This document shows positions 53,032 to 62,311 of a stretch of 64,000 nucleotides of DNA, piece after piece (the first letter of the stretch is position 1; each line of letters starts with the position of its first letter). The notes beneath the pieces are model-generated. The model was not told the origin of the DNA and searched no databases. It saw only the letters and a list, made by a program, of their open reading frames with translations. The position numbers were made by a program, and so were the translations under genes. The stretch lies in NCBI RefSeq assembly GCF_021922985.1, contig NZ_CP040788.1, positions 1,922,001 to 1,986,000 on the forward strand, in the 5' to 3' direction. Source of the DNA: Clavibacter michiganensis subsp. tessellarius (lineage in GTDB: Bacteria > Actinomycetota > Actinomycetes > Actinomycetales > Microbacteriaceae).

Positions 53032-53565
53032 CTACCCTCCGTCCGGCGCGGAGCCGGAGGCGGGGCGGTGCGGGAACTCGCCCGTCCGGTAGAACGCGAA
53101 GGCCTTGGCGACCTTCTCGGGGGACCCGGCGACCACGAGCGTGTCGCCCGGGTAGACGGTGAAGTCGTCCGACGGCGCCGGGTTCGCGGACTCGCCGCGC
53201 ACGACCGCGACCACCGTGAGGCCGACGACGCCGCGGGACGCGAGGTTGCCGAGCGCCTGGCCGGCGATGTGGTCGTCGTAGTCGACCGTGAACCAGTCGA
53301 TGCTGAGGCCGGGGATCTGGTCGAGCTTGTCGAGCGACTCCGTGATGCGCGTGCCGCCGAGGAGCTCGGCCAGCGTGTGCGCCTCGTCTTCGCTGAGCCG
53401 GAGCGACACCTTCTGCGTGTCCGGCCCGTCCTGCTCCTCGGAGAAGGTGATCAGGTCGCTGTGGCCGGAGCGGTGGGCGATGACGCCGACCTTGCCCCCG
53501 TCGTCGGTGATGAAGGTGTGCAGCACGCCGACACCCGGCAGCTTGACGCGACGGACCTCCGCCAT
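53032..53565 (-). CDS. Regulatory subunit of cation antiporter (KhtT-like, TrkA_C domain)
   Basis: 177 residues. An N-terminal region (MAEVRRVKLPGVGVLHTF) with a small beta domain, then a TrkA_C domain (about 90-160: GQALGNLASRGVVGLTVVAVVRG, DDFTVYPGDTLVVAGSPEKV). In KhtT the TrkA_C domain binds a small ligand (c-di-AMP in Bacillus) and gates the antiporter. The gene is three bases before KhtU-like, on the same strand. Ligand here unknown. Confidence 0.88.
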   Translation of the reverse strand: MAEVRRVKLPGVGVLHTFITDDGGKVGVIAHRSGHSDLITFSEEQDGPDTQKVSLRLSEDEAHTLAELLGGTRITESLDKLDQIPGLSIDWFTVDYDDHIAGQALGNLASRGVVGLTVVAVVRGESANPAPSDDFTVYPGDTLVVAGSPEKVAKAFAFYRTGEFPHRPASGSAPDGG

Positions 53566-53664
53566 GCGCGCACCTCCCTCTTCCTGTGGATCACAACGCG
53601 GGCCGCGCCCCGCATGTTCCCGCGCCGCCGGGGCGACCGGGCCGGCCGGGCGGCCGGACGCGGA

Positions 53665-54789
53665 CTACTTGCCGTACGGCGCGACGACGACCTCGACGCG
53701 CTGGAACTCCTTGAGGTCGGAGTAGCCGGTGGTGGCCATGGCGCGGCGCAGGGCGCCGACCAGGTTGGCGCTGCCGTCGGCCGTGGTGGACGGGCCGTAG
53801 AGGATCTGCTCGAGCGGCGCCACCTGGTCGACCCGCACGCGGTGGCCGCGCGGCAGCTCGGAGTGGTGCGCCTCGGCGCCCCAGTGGTAGCCCTGGCCAG
53901 GCGCGTCCGTCGCGCGGGCGAGCGTGGAGCCGAGCATGACCGCGTCGGCGCCGACCGCGATGGCCTTGACGATGTCGCCCGAGCTGCCGAGCCCGCCGTC
54001 CGCGATGACGTGCACGTAGCGGCCGCCGGACTCGTCCATGTAGTCCCGGCGGGCGCCGGCGACGTCGGAGAGGGCGGTGGCCATGGGCGCGTGGATCCCG
54101 AGGGTGGAGCGCGTGGTGGACGCCGCTCCCCCGCCGAACCCGACGAGCACGCCCGCCGCGCCCGTGCGCATGAGGTGCAGGGCCGCCGTGTAGGTGGCCG
54201 CGCCGCCGACGATGACGGGGACGTCGAGCTCGTAGATGAACTTCTTGAGGTTGAGCGGCGCCGCGCCCTTCGAGACGTGCTCGGCGGAGACGGTGGTGCC
54301 GCGGATGACGAAGAGGTCGACGCCGGCCGCGACGACGGTCTCGTAGTGGTCGGCGGTGCGCTGGGGCGAGAGCGCCGCGGCGACGACGACGCCGGCCGCC
54401 CGGATCTCGGCGATGCGCGCCGTGATGAGCTCGGGCTTGATGGGCTCCGCGTAGATCTGCTGCATTCGCGCGGTGGCCGACTCGGGCGGGAGCGAGCGGA
54501 TCTCCTCGAGCAGCCGCTCGGGGTTCTCGTACCGGGTCCAGAGGCCCTCGAGGTCGAGCACGCCGACGCCCCCGAAGCGGCCCATCGCGATGGCCGTGGC
54601 CGGCGAGACCACGGAGTCCATGGGCGCCGCGAGGAACGGGATCTCGAACTGGTACGCGTCGATGGACCACGAGACCGACACGTCCTGCGGGTCGCGCGTG
54701 CGCCTCGACGGGACGATGGCGATGTCGTCGAACGCGTACACGCGGCGGGCGCGCTTGGCGCGGCCGATCTCTACATCACTCACCCCCAC
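53665..54789 (-). CDS. guaB3: GuaB3-type IMP dehydrogenase-related protein
   Basis: 374 residues, an IMPDH barrel without the CBS domains. FDDIAIVPSRRTRDPQDVSV, IPFLAAPMDSVVSPATAIA, VIVGGAATYTAALHLM and IADGGLGSSGDIVKA are family motifs. At the place of the IMPDH catalytic loop GPGSICTTR it reads GGGAASTTR: the catalytic Cys is Ser, as I recall for other actinobacterial GuaB3, so its reaction differs or is unknown. GTG 54789 is used; TAGGCT immediately upstream suggests a leaderless mRNA. Its 5' end overlaps the AbiEi-like gene by 14 bases. Confidence 0.9.
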   Translation of the reverse strand: MGVSDVEIGRAKRARRVYAFDDIAIVPSRRTRDPQDVSVSWSIDAYQFEIPFLAAPMDSVVSPATAIAMGRFGGVGVLDLEGLWTRYENPERLLEEIRSLPPESATARMQQIYAEPIKPELITARIAEIRAAGVVVAAALSPQRTADHYETVVAAGVDLFVIRGTTVSAEHVSKGAAPLNLKKFIYELDVPVIVGGAATYTAALHLMRTGAAGVLVGFGGGAASTTRSTLGIHAPMATALSDVAGARRDYMDESGGRYVHVIADGGLGSSGDIVKAIAVGADAVMLGSTLARATDAPGQGYHWGAEAHHSELPRGHRVRVDQVAPLEQILYGPSTTADGSANLVGALRRAMATTGYSDLKEFQRVEVVVAPYGK

Positions 54790-55912
54790 AGCCTAGCGGC
54801 GGCCTCCTGCGCGGCCGGTCGCCCGAGGGCGGGTGCGCACCCGGAGCGGCGGCGTGCGCCGATCGCCGCTCGGGCTCGAGGCCCGCGTGGAGGAGGAGGG
54901 CGCGCAGGCGCCCGGCACCCAGGACGTCGCGCTCGGCGACCTCGACGACGCGCCAGCGGCCATCCGCTCCCTCCGCGTCGCCCCGGGGCTCGGTGCCCGC
55001 GCCAACGGGCGGAGCGGCGCGGCAGGACGGCGCGAGGATCCGCAGCGCCACCCGCTCGCGGGGCCAGCCCAGGGAGACCCGCCCGCGCCCGGGCACGTGC
55101 GGCGCGATCACGGGGGCGGGGAGCCCGGCCTCGTGGGCGACGCCGCGGGCGACGGACTCGACCGCGGAGGCGGCGGCCCCGTCGGCCGCCGCGACGAGCG
55201 CCTCGGACCGTCGGCTCCAGGGGCCGGGCCCGCGCAGCGCGCGCTCCGCCTCGAGCTCGGATCGGGTGGCGCGCACGGGACACCCCGCGGCGAGCGCGGC
55301 ATCGAGCGCGACGATGCCGTGGGCGAACCACCCGGGACCGCGCGGAGCCGCGGACCGGACGGCCTCCATCGCCGCGTCGTGGGAGGCGGCGAGCGCGGAG
55401 GCGGCGAGGCCCGGCGCGCGGATCCCGTCGGCCACCGGGACCAGCGCCGACCGCCCCTGCGCGGGATCCCGCACGATGCGCGTCCCCGCCCGTCGCCCCG
55501 GCGGCGCGTCCGGCAGGTCGAGCAGCGTGACGAGCGTCGGCCAGGGCGCGATCCGCGGCAGGCCGTGCACGGCGGCCGCCGACGCCCCGCCCAGCACGAG
55601 CGGGGTCGCCGAGGTGCGGGCGAGCGCGCGGATCCGCAGCAGGTGCCGCTCCCGCGCCGACACCGCCTCCCAGGCGCGCCGATCCACGTGGACGCCGGCC
55701 CGCAGCCGCACGAGCTCGCCGCGCGCCTCGGCACGCGCGACCGCGGCGGCGTCGGCACGCTCCTCCGGCCCGCCCGACGCGGGGACGGTCGGCGCGGGAG
55801 CGTCCGGCACGGACCCCGAGAGGATCAGCACGACGCCGGGCGGCCCGAGTCCCCGGGAGCGGGGATCGTCGGACGGCGGGGAGGGCGGGCAGGTGGGCGG
55901 ATGCGACGGCAT
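54776..55912 (-). CDS. AbiEi-type antitoxin domain protein of unknown function
   Basis: 378 residues. Residues about 55-120 look like an AbiEi/winged-helix antitoxin start: GELVRLRAGVHVDRRAWEA, LVLGGASAAAVHGLPRI, then LVTLLDLPDAPPGRRAGTRI. The C-terminal part (about 230-350, VESVARGVAHEAGLPAPVI) resembles a worn restriction-endonuclease-like (DUF559) fold; I do not see a convincing catalytic set. Such genes are frequent as orphan paralogues in Microbacteriaceae, without a toxin partner; none is adjacent here. It lies between guaB and guaB3, and its end overlaps the start of guaB3. Confidence 0.65.
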   Translation of the reverse strand: MPSHPPTCPPSPPSDDPRSRGLGPPGVVLILSGSVPDAPAPTVPASGGPEERADAAAVARAEARGELVRLRAGVHVDRRAWEAVSARERHLLRIRALARTSATPLVLGGASAAAVHGLPRIAPWPTLVTLLDLPDAPPGRRAGTRIVRDPAQGRSALVPVADGIRAPGLAASALAASHDAAMEAVRSAAPRGPGWFAHGIVALDAALAAGCPVRATRSELEAERALRGPGPWSRRSEALVAAADGAAASAVESVARGVAHEAGLPAPVIAPHVPGRGRVSLGWPRERVALRILAPSCRAAPPVGAGTEPRGDAEGADGRWRVVEVAERDVLGAGRLRALLLHAGLEPERRSAHAAAPGAHPPSGDRPRRRPPLGCGGE

Positions 55913-56015
55913 GCGGGCAGTGTCGCCGCCGCGCCGGCCCGGGCATCCGCGCGCCGGCGACGCGCCGGAAGCGCGCGCCCTCCCCGCGCCTGTGGGGGAG
56001 GCCCGGAGACGCGAG

Positions 56016-56046
56016 GAGGGGCCGGTGCGCGATGCACCGGCCCCTC
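56016..56046 (-). terminator. Terminator after guaB
   Basis: A perfect 13-bp stem (GAGGGGCCGGTGC) with a 5-base loop, about 35 bases beyond the guaB stop. Confidence 0.85.
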
Positions 56047-56080
56047 TACTCCCCCGCGCGGGATCCGCGCGGCACCGAAC

Positions 56081-57652
<1,572 letters not shown>

Positions 57653-57820
57653 TTAACGGCCACGGACGTGCGCTATTCCCGCGATAGCACGCCACCACGC
57701 GGTACAGGCGCGAAACATCCAGGACATAATCAGCACGTACTGTCAACCAACGTCGTCCTGACGGTAGTCGCGGCGCCTGCGCGGATCTCACCATCCGCCG
57801 GCTCCCCCCATGGAGGTCTA

Positions 57821-59281
57821 GTGATAGCCACTGGTTCGGCCGGAGCGCGCGCGCAGCGCGTCTGGGCCCTGATTCTCGCGGTGGCGTTCGCCTGCGCCGC
57901 GCTCGTCCTCTCGGCCCCGGCCGGCGCCCACGCGGAGTCCCGCGCGGCACCGCAGGCGGTCGACCCGGCCACCGCCGAGCAGTCGCTGCTCGTGTGGGTG
58001 CGCGCCGACGCCGACAAGACCGGCATCGCCGGCGTCACCGTGAAGGTGTCGGGCGGCGGCGTCGAGGCGACGGGCGTCACCGGAGCCGACGGCAAGGCCG
58101 AGGTCGGCCTCGCGGCGCCGGGCTCCTTCACCGTCGAGGTCGACGAGTCGACCCTGCCCGAGGGCGCCGGCGTGCCCCGCGCGGGCTCGAGCCCGCGCGA
58201 GATCGACGTCGCGCCCGGCAACACGGGCGTCCCGGCCTTCTTCTTCGTCTCCCCCGACGCGGCGGCGGGCGGATCCGGCGCCTCGACCCCCGCCCCGAGC
58301 GCCAGCACCGGGGCCGGCACGTCCACCGGCGGCGAGACGGCGGCGCCCGACACCGAGACCGGCGCGGTCTCCGGCACCGCGGAGCCCGTCACGCAGAACA
58401 ACTTCTGGAAGATCTTCTGGCCCAAGGTGGTGACGGGCCTCATCTTCGGCCTCCTCCTCGCCCTCGCCGCGATCGGCCTCTCCCTCATCTACGGCACGAC
58501 GGGGCTCAACAACTTCGCGCACGGCGAGCTGGTCACCTTCGGCGCGCTGATGGCGTACCTGTTCAGCAACCTGCTCGGCCTCAACCCGGTGCTCGCGATC
58601 GCCATCACGGTGGTCCTCGGAGGCGCGTTCGGGTACGTGCAGGACGCGGCCATCTGGAAGCCCCTGCGGAAGCGCAGCCTCGGGCTCGTGCCGCTGATGA
58701 TCGTCACCATCGGCCTCTCGCTCGCGCTCCGCTACCTCTTCCAGTTCCTCTTCGGCGCCGACCGCCTGACGCTCCCCAACAGCCCGGCGCCCTTCCTGGT
58801 GGTCGGCCCGGTGAGCCTCAAGTTCACCGACGTCGCCGGCGCGGTCGTCTCGATCGTGCTGCTGCTGGCCGTCGCGTACGTGCTGCTCTACACGAAGATC
58901 GGCAAGGCCACCCGCGCCGTCTCCGACAACCGCTCGCTCGCGGCCGCCTCCGGCATCGACGTGGAGGGCGTCATCCGCGTGGTCTGGGTCGGCGGCGCCG
59001 CCCTCGCCGCGCTGTCCGGCGTCTTCATCGCCTACTACCAGTCGCTGCGCTGGGACACGGGCGCGTCCATCCTGCTGCTCGTCTTCTCGGCCGTCGTCCT
59101 CGGCGGCCTCGGCACGGCGTTCGGCGCCCTCATCGGCTCGATCGTGATCGGCGTCTTCATCAACGTCAGCACCATGGTCCTGCCCGAGAACATGAAGTAC
59201 GTGGCCGCGCTCGTGGTCATGATCGTCATCCTGCTCATCAGGCCCCAGGGCATCCTGGGCCGGAAAGATCGGATCGGTTAG
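57821..59281 (+). CDS. livH: Branched-chain amino acid ABC permease LivH with secreted N-terminal domain
   Basis: 486 residues, about 190 longer than usual. Residues 1-38 are a signal peptide (ending GAHA). Residues 55-125 look like a carboxypeptidase-regulatory/SpaA-type beta-sandwich (VTVKVSGGGVEATGV, GKAEVGLAAPGSFTV). Residues 145-190 are a Ser/Thr/Gly-rich linker. Residues 195-486 are a standard LivH permease: GLSLIYGTTGLNNFAHGEL, LRYLFQFLFG, ASGIDVEGVIRVVW, SAVVLGGLGTAFGALIG. GTG 57821 is supported by GGAGG four bases upstream and by the signal peptide. First gene of livHMGF. Confidence 0.9.
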   Translation: MIATGSAGARAQRVWALILAVAFACAALVLSAPAGAHAESRAAPQAVDPATAEQSLLVWVRADADKTGIAGVTVKVSGGGVEATGVTGADGKAEVGLAAPGSFTVEVDESTLPEGAGVPRAGSSPREIDVAPGNTGVPAFFFVSPDAAAGGSGASTPAPSASTGAGTSTGGETAAPDTETGAVSGTAEPVTQNNFWKIFWPKVVTGLIFGLLLALAAIGLSLIYGTTGLNNFAHGELVTFGALMAYLFSNLLGLNPVLAIAITVVLGGAFGYVQDAAIWKPLRKRSLGLVPLMIVTIGLSLALRYLFQFLFGADRLTLPNSPAPFLVVGPVSLKFTDVAGAVVSIVLLLAVAYVLLYTKIGKATRAVSDNRSLAAASGIDVEGVIRVVWVGGAALAALSGVFIAYYQSLRWDTGASILLLVFSAVVLGGLGTAFGALIGSIVIGVFINVSTMVLPENMKYVAALVVMIVILLIRPQGILGRKDRIG

Positions 59282-59287
59282 CCGCGC

Positions 59288-60259
59288 ATGAACACCAACT
59301 TCATCTTCCTGGCGATCGGCGAGATCTTCTCGCCCACCACCGCGGCGTACGCGCTCGCGACGGTCGGCCTCGTGGTGCACTTCGGCTTCACGGGCCTGCT
59401 CAACTTCGGCCAGGCCGGATTCATGGCCATCGGCGGATACGCGTTCGCCGTCACGGCGGTCATGTACGACTGGCCCGTGTGGGCGTCCCTGCTCGCGGCC
59501 ATCGTCGCCTCGACGGTCTTCGCGCTCATCCTCGGCATCCCCACGCTCCGGCTGCGGGCGGACTACCTGAGCATCGTGACCATCGCGGCCGCGGAGATCA
59601 TCCGGCTGAGCGTCAAGACACCCGAGTTCTCGGACGTCACGGGCGGCTCCGAGGGCATCAACGGCGCGGCTGTCGGCTTCAACGAGCTGAACCCGCTGCC
59701 CGAGGGCCGCTTCGGCGCCGGCGTCCTCACCTACTCCTCCGACCAGTGGTGGATCCGCATCGTCGGCTGGGGCCTCGTCGGCATCGCCTGCCTCCTCGTG
59801 TACCTCCTCATGCGCAGCCCCTGGGGCCGCGTGCTGAAGGGCGTGCGCGAGGACGAGGACGCGGTCCGCGCGCTCGGCAAGAACGTCTACTCCTACAAGA
59901 TGCAGGCGCTCGTGCTCGGCGGCGTGTTCGGCGGGCTCGCGGGCGTGGTCTTCATTCTCCCGAGGTCGCTGCAGCCCGACAACTACGGCACGCAGCTCAC
60001 GTTCTTCCTCTACACGATCATGCTGCTGGGCGGTGCCGCGACGATCTTCGGCCCGGTCGCCGGCTCGATCATCTTCTGGGTCACGCTGTCGCTCTCCGAC
60101 GGCCTGCTCAGCCTCGCGGTCTCGAACGACTGGCTGCCCATCTCGAGCACCCAGCAGGGCCCGATCCGCTTCATCATCGTGGGCGTCGCGCTCATGCTGC
60201 TCGTGATCTTCCGACCACAGGGCATCTTCGGGAAGAAGAAGGAGACGCACTTTGCCTGA
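59288..60259 (+). CDS. livM: Branched-chain amino acid ABC permease LivM
   Basis: 323 residues with about 9-10 helices. HFGFTGLLNFGQAGFMAIGGY, GIPTLRLRADYLSIVTIA, MRSPWGRVLKGVREDEDAVRA (the loop that contacts the ATPase) and LLGGAATIFGPVAGS are family motifs. It forms the membrane channel with LivH. Starts six bases after the livH stop; ends overlapping livG by eight bases. Ligand may be branched-chain amino acids or another amide or urea. Confidence 0.95.
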   Translation: MNTNFIFLAIGEIFSPTTAAYALATVGLVVHFGFTGLLNFGQAGFMAIGGYAFAVTAVMYDWPVWASLLAAIVASTVFALILGIPTLRLRADYLSIVTIAAAEIIRLSVKTPEFSDVTGGSEGINGAAVGFNELNPLPEGRFGAGVLTYSSDQWWIRIVGWGLVGIACLLVYLLMRSPWGRVLKGVREDEDAVRALGKNVYSYKMQALVLGGVFGGLAGVVFILPRSLQPDNYGTQLTFFLYTIMLLGGAATIFGPVAGSIIFWVTLSLSDGLLSLAVSNDWLPISSTQQGPIRFIIVGVALMLLVIFRPQGIFGKKKETHFA

Positions 60260-61175
60260 CAAGACCCCGGTCTCGGCCATCCTCGACGGCGACGCCGGGC
60301 CCGGCTGCGCCAAGAAGGACCCGATCATCGTCGCGCACGGCGTCAGCCGCCAGTTCGGCGGCCTCACGGCGGTCGACGTGGAGCACCTCGAGATCCCGCG
60401 CGGATCCATCACCGCGCTCATCGGCCCGAACGGCGCCGGCAAGACCACGTTCTTCAACCTGCTGACCGGCTTCGACAAGCCGAACACCGGCCGGTGGGAG
60501 TTCTCCGGGCGCGACCTCGCCGGGATGAGCGCGTTCCGCGTCGCCCGCCTCGGCATGGTGCGCACCTTCCAGCTCACCAAGGCGCTCGGCGGCATGACGG
60601 TGCTGGAGAACATGCGCCTCGGCGCCACCGGCCAGGGCGGCGAGAACTTCTTCTCCGCGCTGATCCGTCCGGTGTGGCGCAAGAAGGAGGACGCCATCAC
60701 GGAGCGCGCCCGCGGGCTCCTGAGGAAGTTCAAGCTCGACGCCAAGGAGGAGGACTACGCGGCCAGCCTCTCCGGCGGCCAGCGGAAGCTCCTCGAGATG
60801 GCCCGCGCCCTCATGACCGAGCCCGAGCTCGTCATGCTCGACGAGCCCATGGCCGGCGTGAACCCCGCGCTCACGCAGTCGCTGCTCCACCACATCCTCG
60901 ACCTCAAGACCGAGGGCATGACCGTGCTGTTCGTGGAGCACGACATGCACATGGTCAACGAGATCGCCGACTGGGTGGTCGTCATGGCCGAGGGCCGCAT
61001 CGTCGCCGAGGGCCCGCCCTCGACGGTGATGAGCGACCCGGCCGTCATCGACGCCTACCTCGGCGCCCACCACGACACCGACCTCGGCACCCTCACGGGC
61101 CAGCGCGAGGTGGCGAAGGACATGGACTCCGACCTCGTCAAGGACGAGATCGAGAAGGAAGCGGCAGACAAGTGA
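60252..61175 (+). CDS. livG: ABC transporter ATP-binding protein LivG
   Basis: 307 residues. Walker A IGPNGAGKTTFFN, Q-loop VRTFQLTKALGGMTVLEN, signature LSGGQRKLLEMARALM, Walker B LVMLDEPMAGVNP, H-loop VLFVEHDMHMV. The long 40-residue tail is charged. TTG 60252 lies inside the end of livM, and the stop overlaps livF as GTGA. It powers the LivHM permease with LivF. Confidence 0.95.
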   Translation: MPDKTPVSAILDGDAGPGCAKKDPIIVAHGVSRQFGGLTAVDVEHLEIPRGSITALIGPNGAGKTTFFNLLTGFDKPNTGRWEFSGRDLAGMSAFRVARLGMVRTFQLTKALGGMTVLENMRLGATGQGGENFFSALIRPVWRKKEDAITERARGLLRKFKLDAKEEDYAASLSGGQRKLLEMARALMTEPELVMLDEPMAGVNPALTQSLLHHILDLKTEGMTVLFVEHDMHMVNEIADWVVVMAEGRIVAEGPPSTVMSDPAVIDAYLGAHHDTDLGTLTGQREVAKDMDSDLVKDEIEKEAADK

Positions 61176-61930
61176 CGACAGAGCGGGTCCTCCAGACCAC
61201 CGACCTCCACGCGGGCTACCTGCCCGGGGTCAACATCCTCAACGGGTGCAACGTGCACGTCGACAAGGGCGAGCTCGTCGGCATCATCGGCCCGAACGGC
61301 GCGGGCAAGTCCACGCTCCTGAAGGCGATCTTCGGGCAGGTGCAGGTGCGCGGCGGCAGCATCGAGCTGAACGGCCAGGACATCACCGGCCTCAAGGCCG
61401 ACAAGCTCGTGTCGCGCGGCGTCGGCATGGTGCCGCAGAACAACAACGTGTTCCCCACGCTCACCATCGACGAGAACCTGCAGATGGGCGTCTACCAGAA
61501 GCCGAGGATGTACAAGGAGCGGCTGGCGTTCGTCACCGACCTGTTCCCGGAGCTCGGCAAGCGGCTGAAGCAGCGCGCCGGATCCCTGTCGGGCGGCGAG
61601 CGCCAGATGGTCGCCATGTCGCGCGCGCTGATGATGGACCCCACCGTCCTGCTGCTCGACGAGCCGTCGGCGGGCCTGTCCCCCGTGCGCCAGGACGAGA
61701 CGTTCATCAACGTGGCGCAGATCAACCGCGCGGGCGTCTCCGTGATGATCGTCGAGCAGAACGCCCGACGCGCGCTGCAGATCTGCGACCGCGGCTACGT
61801 GCTCGACCAGGGCAAGGACGCGTACGAGGGCCGCGGGCGCGAGCTCATGAACGACCCGAAGGTCATCGAGCTGTACCTCGGCACGCTCGCGGCCGACCAG
61901 GAGAAGGCCAAGGCGGCGCCCCAGCCCTGA
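61172..61930 (+). CDS. livF: ABC transporter ATP-binding protein LivF
   Basis: 252 residues. Walker A IIGPNGAGKSTLLK, Q-loop VPQNNNVFPTLTIDENL, signature LSGGERQMVAMSRALM, Walker B VLLLDEPSAGLSP, H-loop MIVEQNARRA. GTG 61172 overlaps the stop of livG (GTGA), so it is coupled. Second ATPase of the importer. A good terminator follows 19 bases after the stop. Confidence 0.95.
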   Translation: MTTERVLQTTDLHAGYLPGVNILNGCNVHVDKGELVGIIGPNGAGKSTLLKAIFGQVQVRGGSIELNGQDITGLKADKLVSRGVGMVPQNNNVFPTLTIDENLQMGVYQKPRMYKERLAFVTDLFPELGKRLKQRAGSLSGGERQMVAMSRALMMDPTVLLLDEPSAGLSPVRQDETFINVAQINRAGVSVMIVEQNARRALQICDRGYVLDQGKDAYEGRGRELMNDPKVIELYLGTLAADQEKAKAAPQP

Positions 61931-61948
61931 TCCGCCCTCCCGTACGAC

Positions 61949-61982
61949 ACGACGCGGCATCCCTCCGGGGGTGCCGCGTCGT
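61949..61982 (+). terminator. Terminator of livHMGF
   Basis: A perfect 11-bp stem (ACGACGCGGCA) with a 12-base loop, 19 bases after livF. Confidence 0.75.
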
Positions 61983-62083
61983 CGTGTGCGGGGCGCGAGG
62001 GGGGGTGGGCCGCGTCGTCGTGTCCGGCACGACGAGGGGGCCGCCGTCGAGCCGGCGTCCCGCGTGAGGACCGGCAGGGCCGC

Positions 62084-62178
62084 GGGCGGCGGGCGGCGGG
62101 CGGCGACGATGCGAGGAGACGCGAGCGGCGAGCGGGGAGCCGCGAGCGGGGAGCCGCGAGCCGCGAGCCGCGAGCCGA
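62084..62178. repeat. 7-bp tandem repeats between two convergent terminators
   Basis: Three GGGCGGC units (62084-62104) are followed, after 18 bases, by eight heptamers of the form GAGCSGS (62123-62178). Four of these are GAGCCGC. The array lies in the gene-free 62-62.3 kb space between the livF and binding-protein terminators; no gene is seen in it. The G runs could form quadruplexes. Confidence 0.8.
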
Positions 62179-62262
62179 TCCTCCCGTCCGTCCACGCACG
62201 CGCCTCCGCCGGCCCGGCCGTCGCGACGACGGACGCCCGCCCCCTCTCCCCGGGTACGGCGA

Positions 62263-62290
62263 AGGGCCCGGTCCATGCGGACCGGGCCCT
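62263..62290 (-). terminator. Terminator of the binding-protein gene
   Basis: A perfect 12-bp stem (AGGGCCCGGTCC, loop ATGC), about 22 bases after the stop at 62312. Confidence 0.85.
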
Positions 62291-62311
62291 CAGCCGTGCG
62301 TGGTGCGGGTG

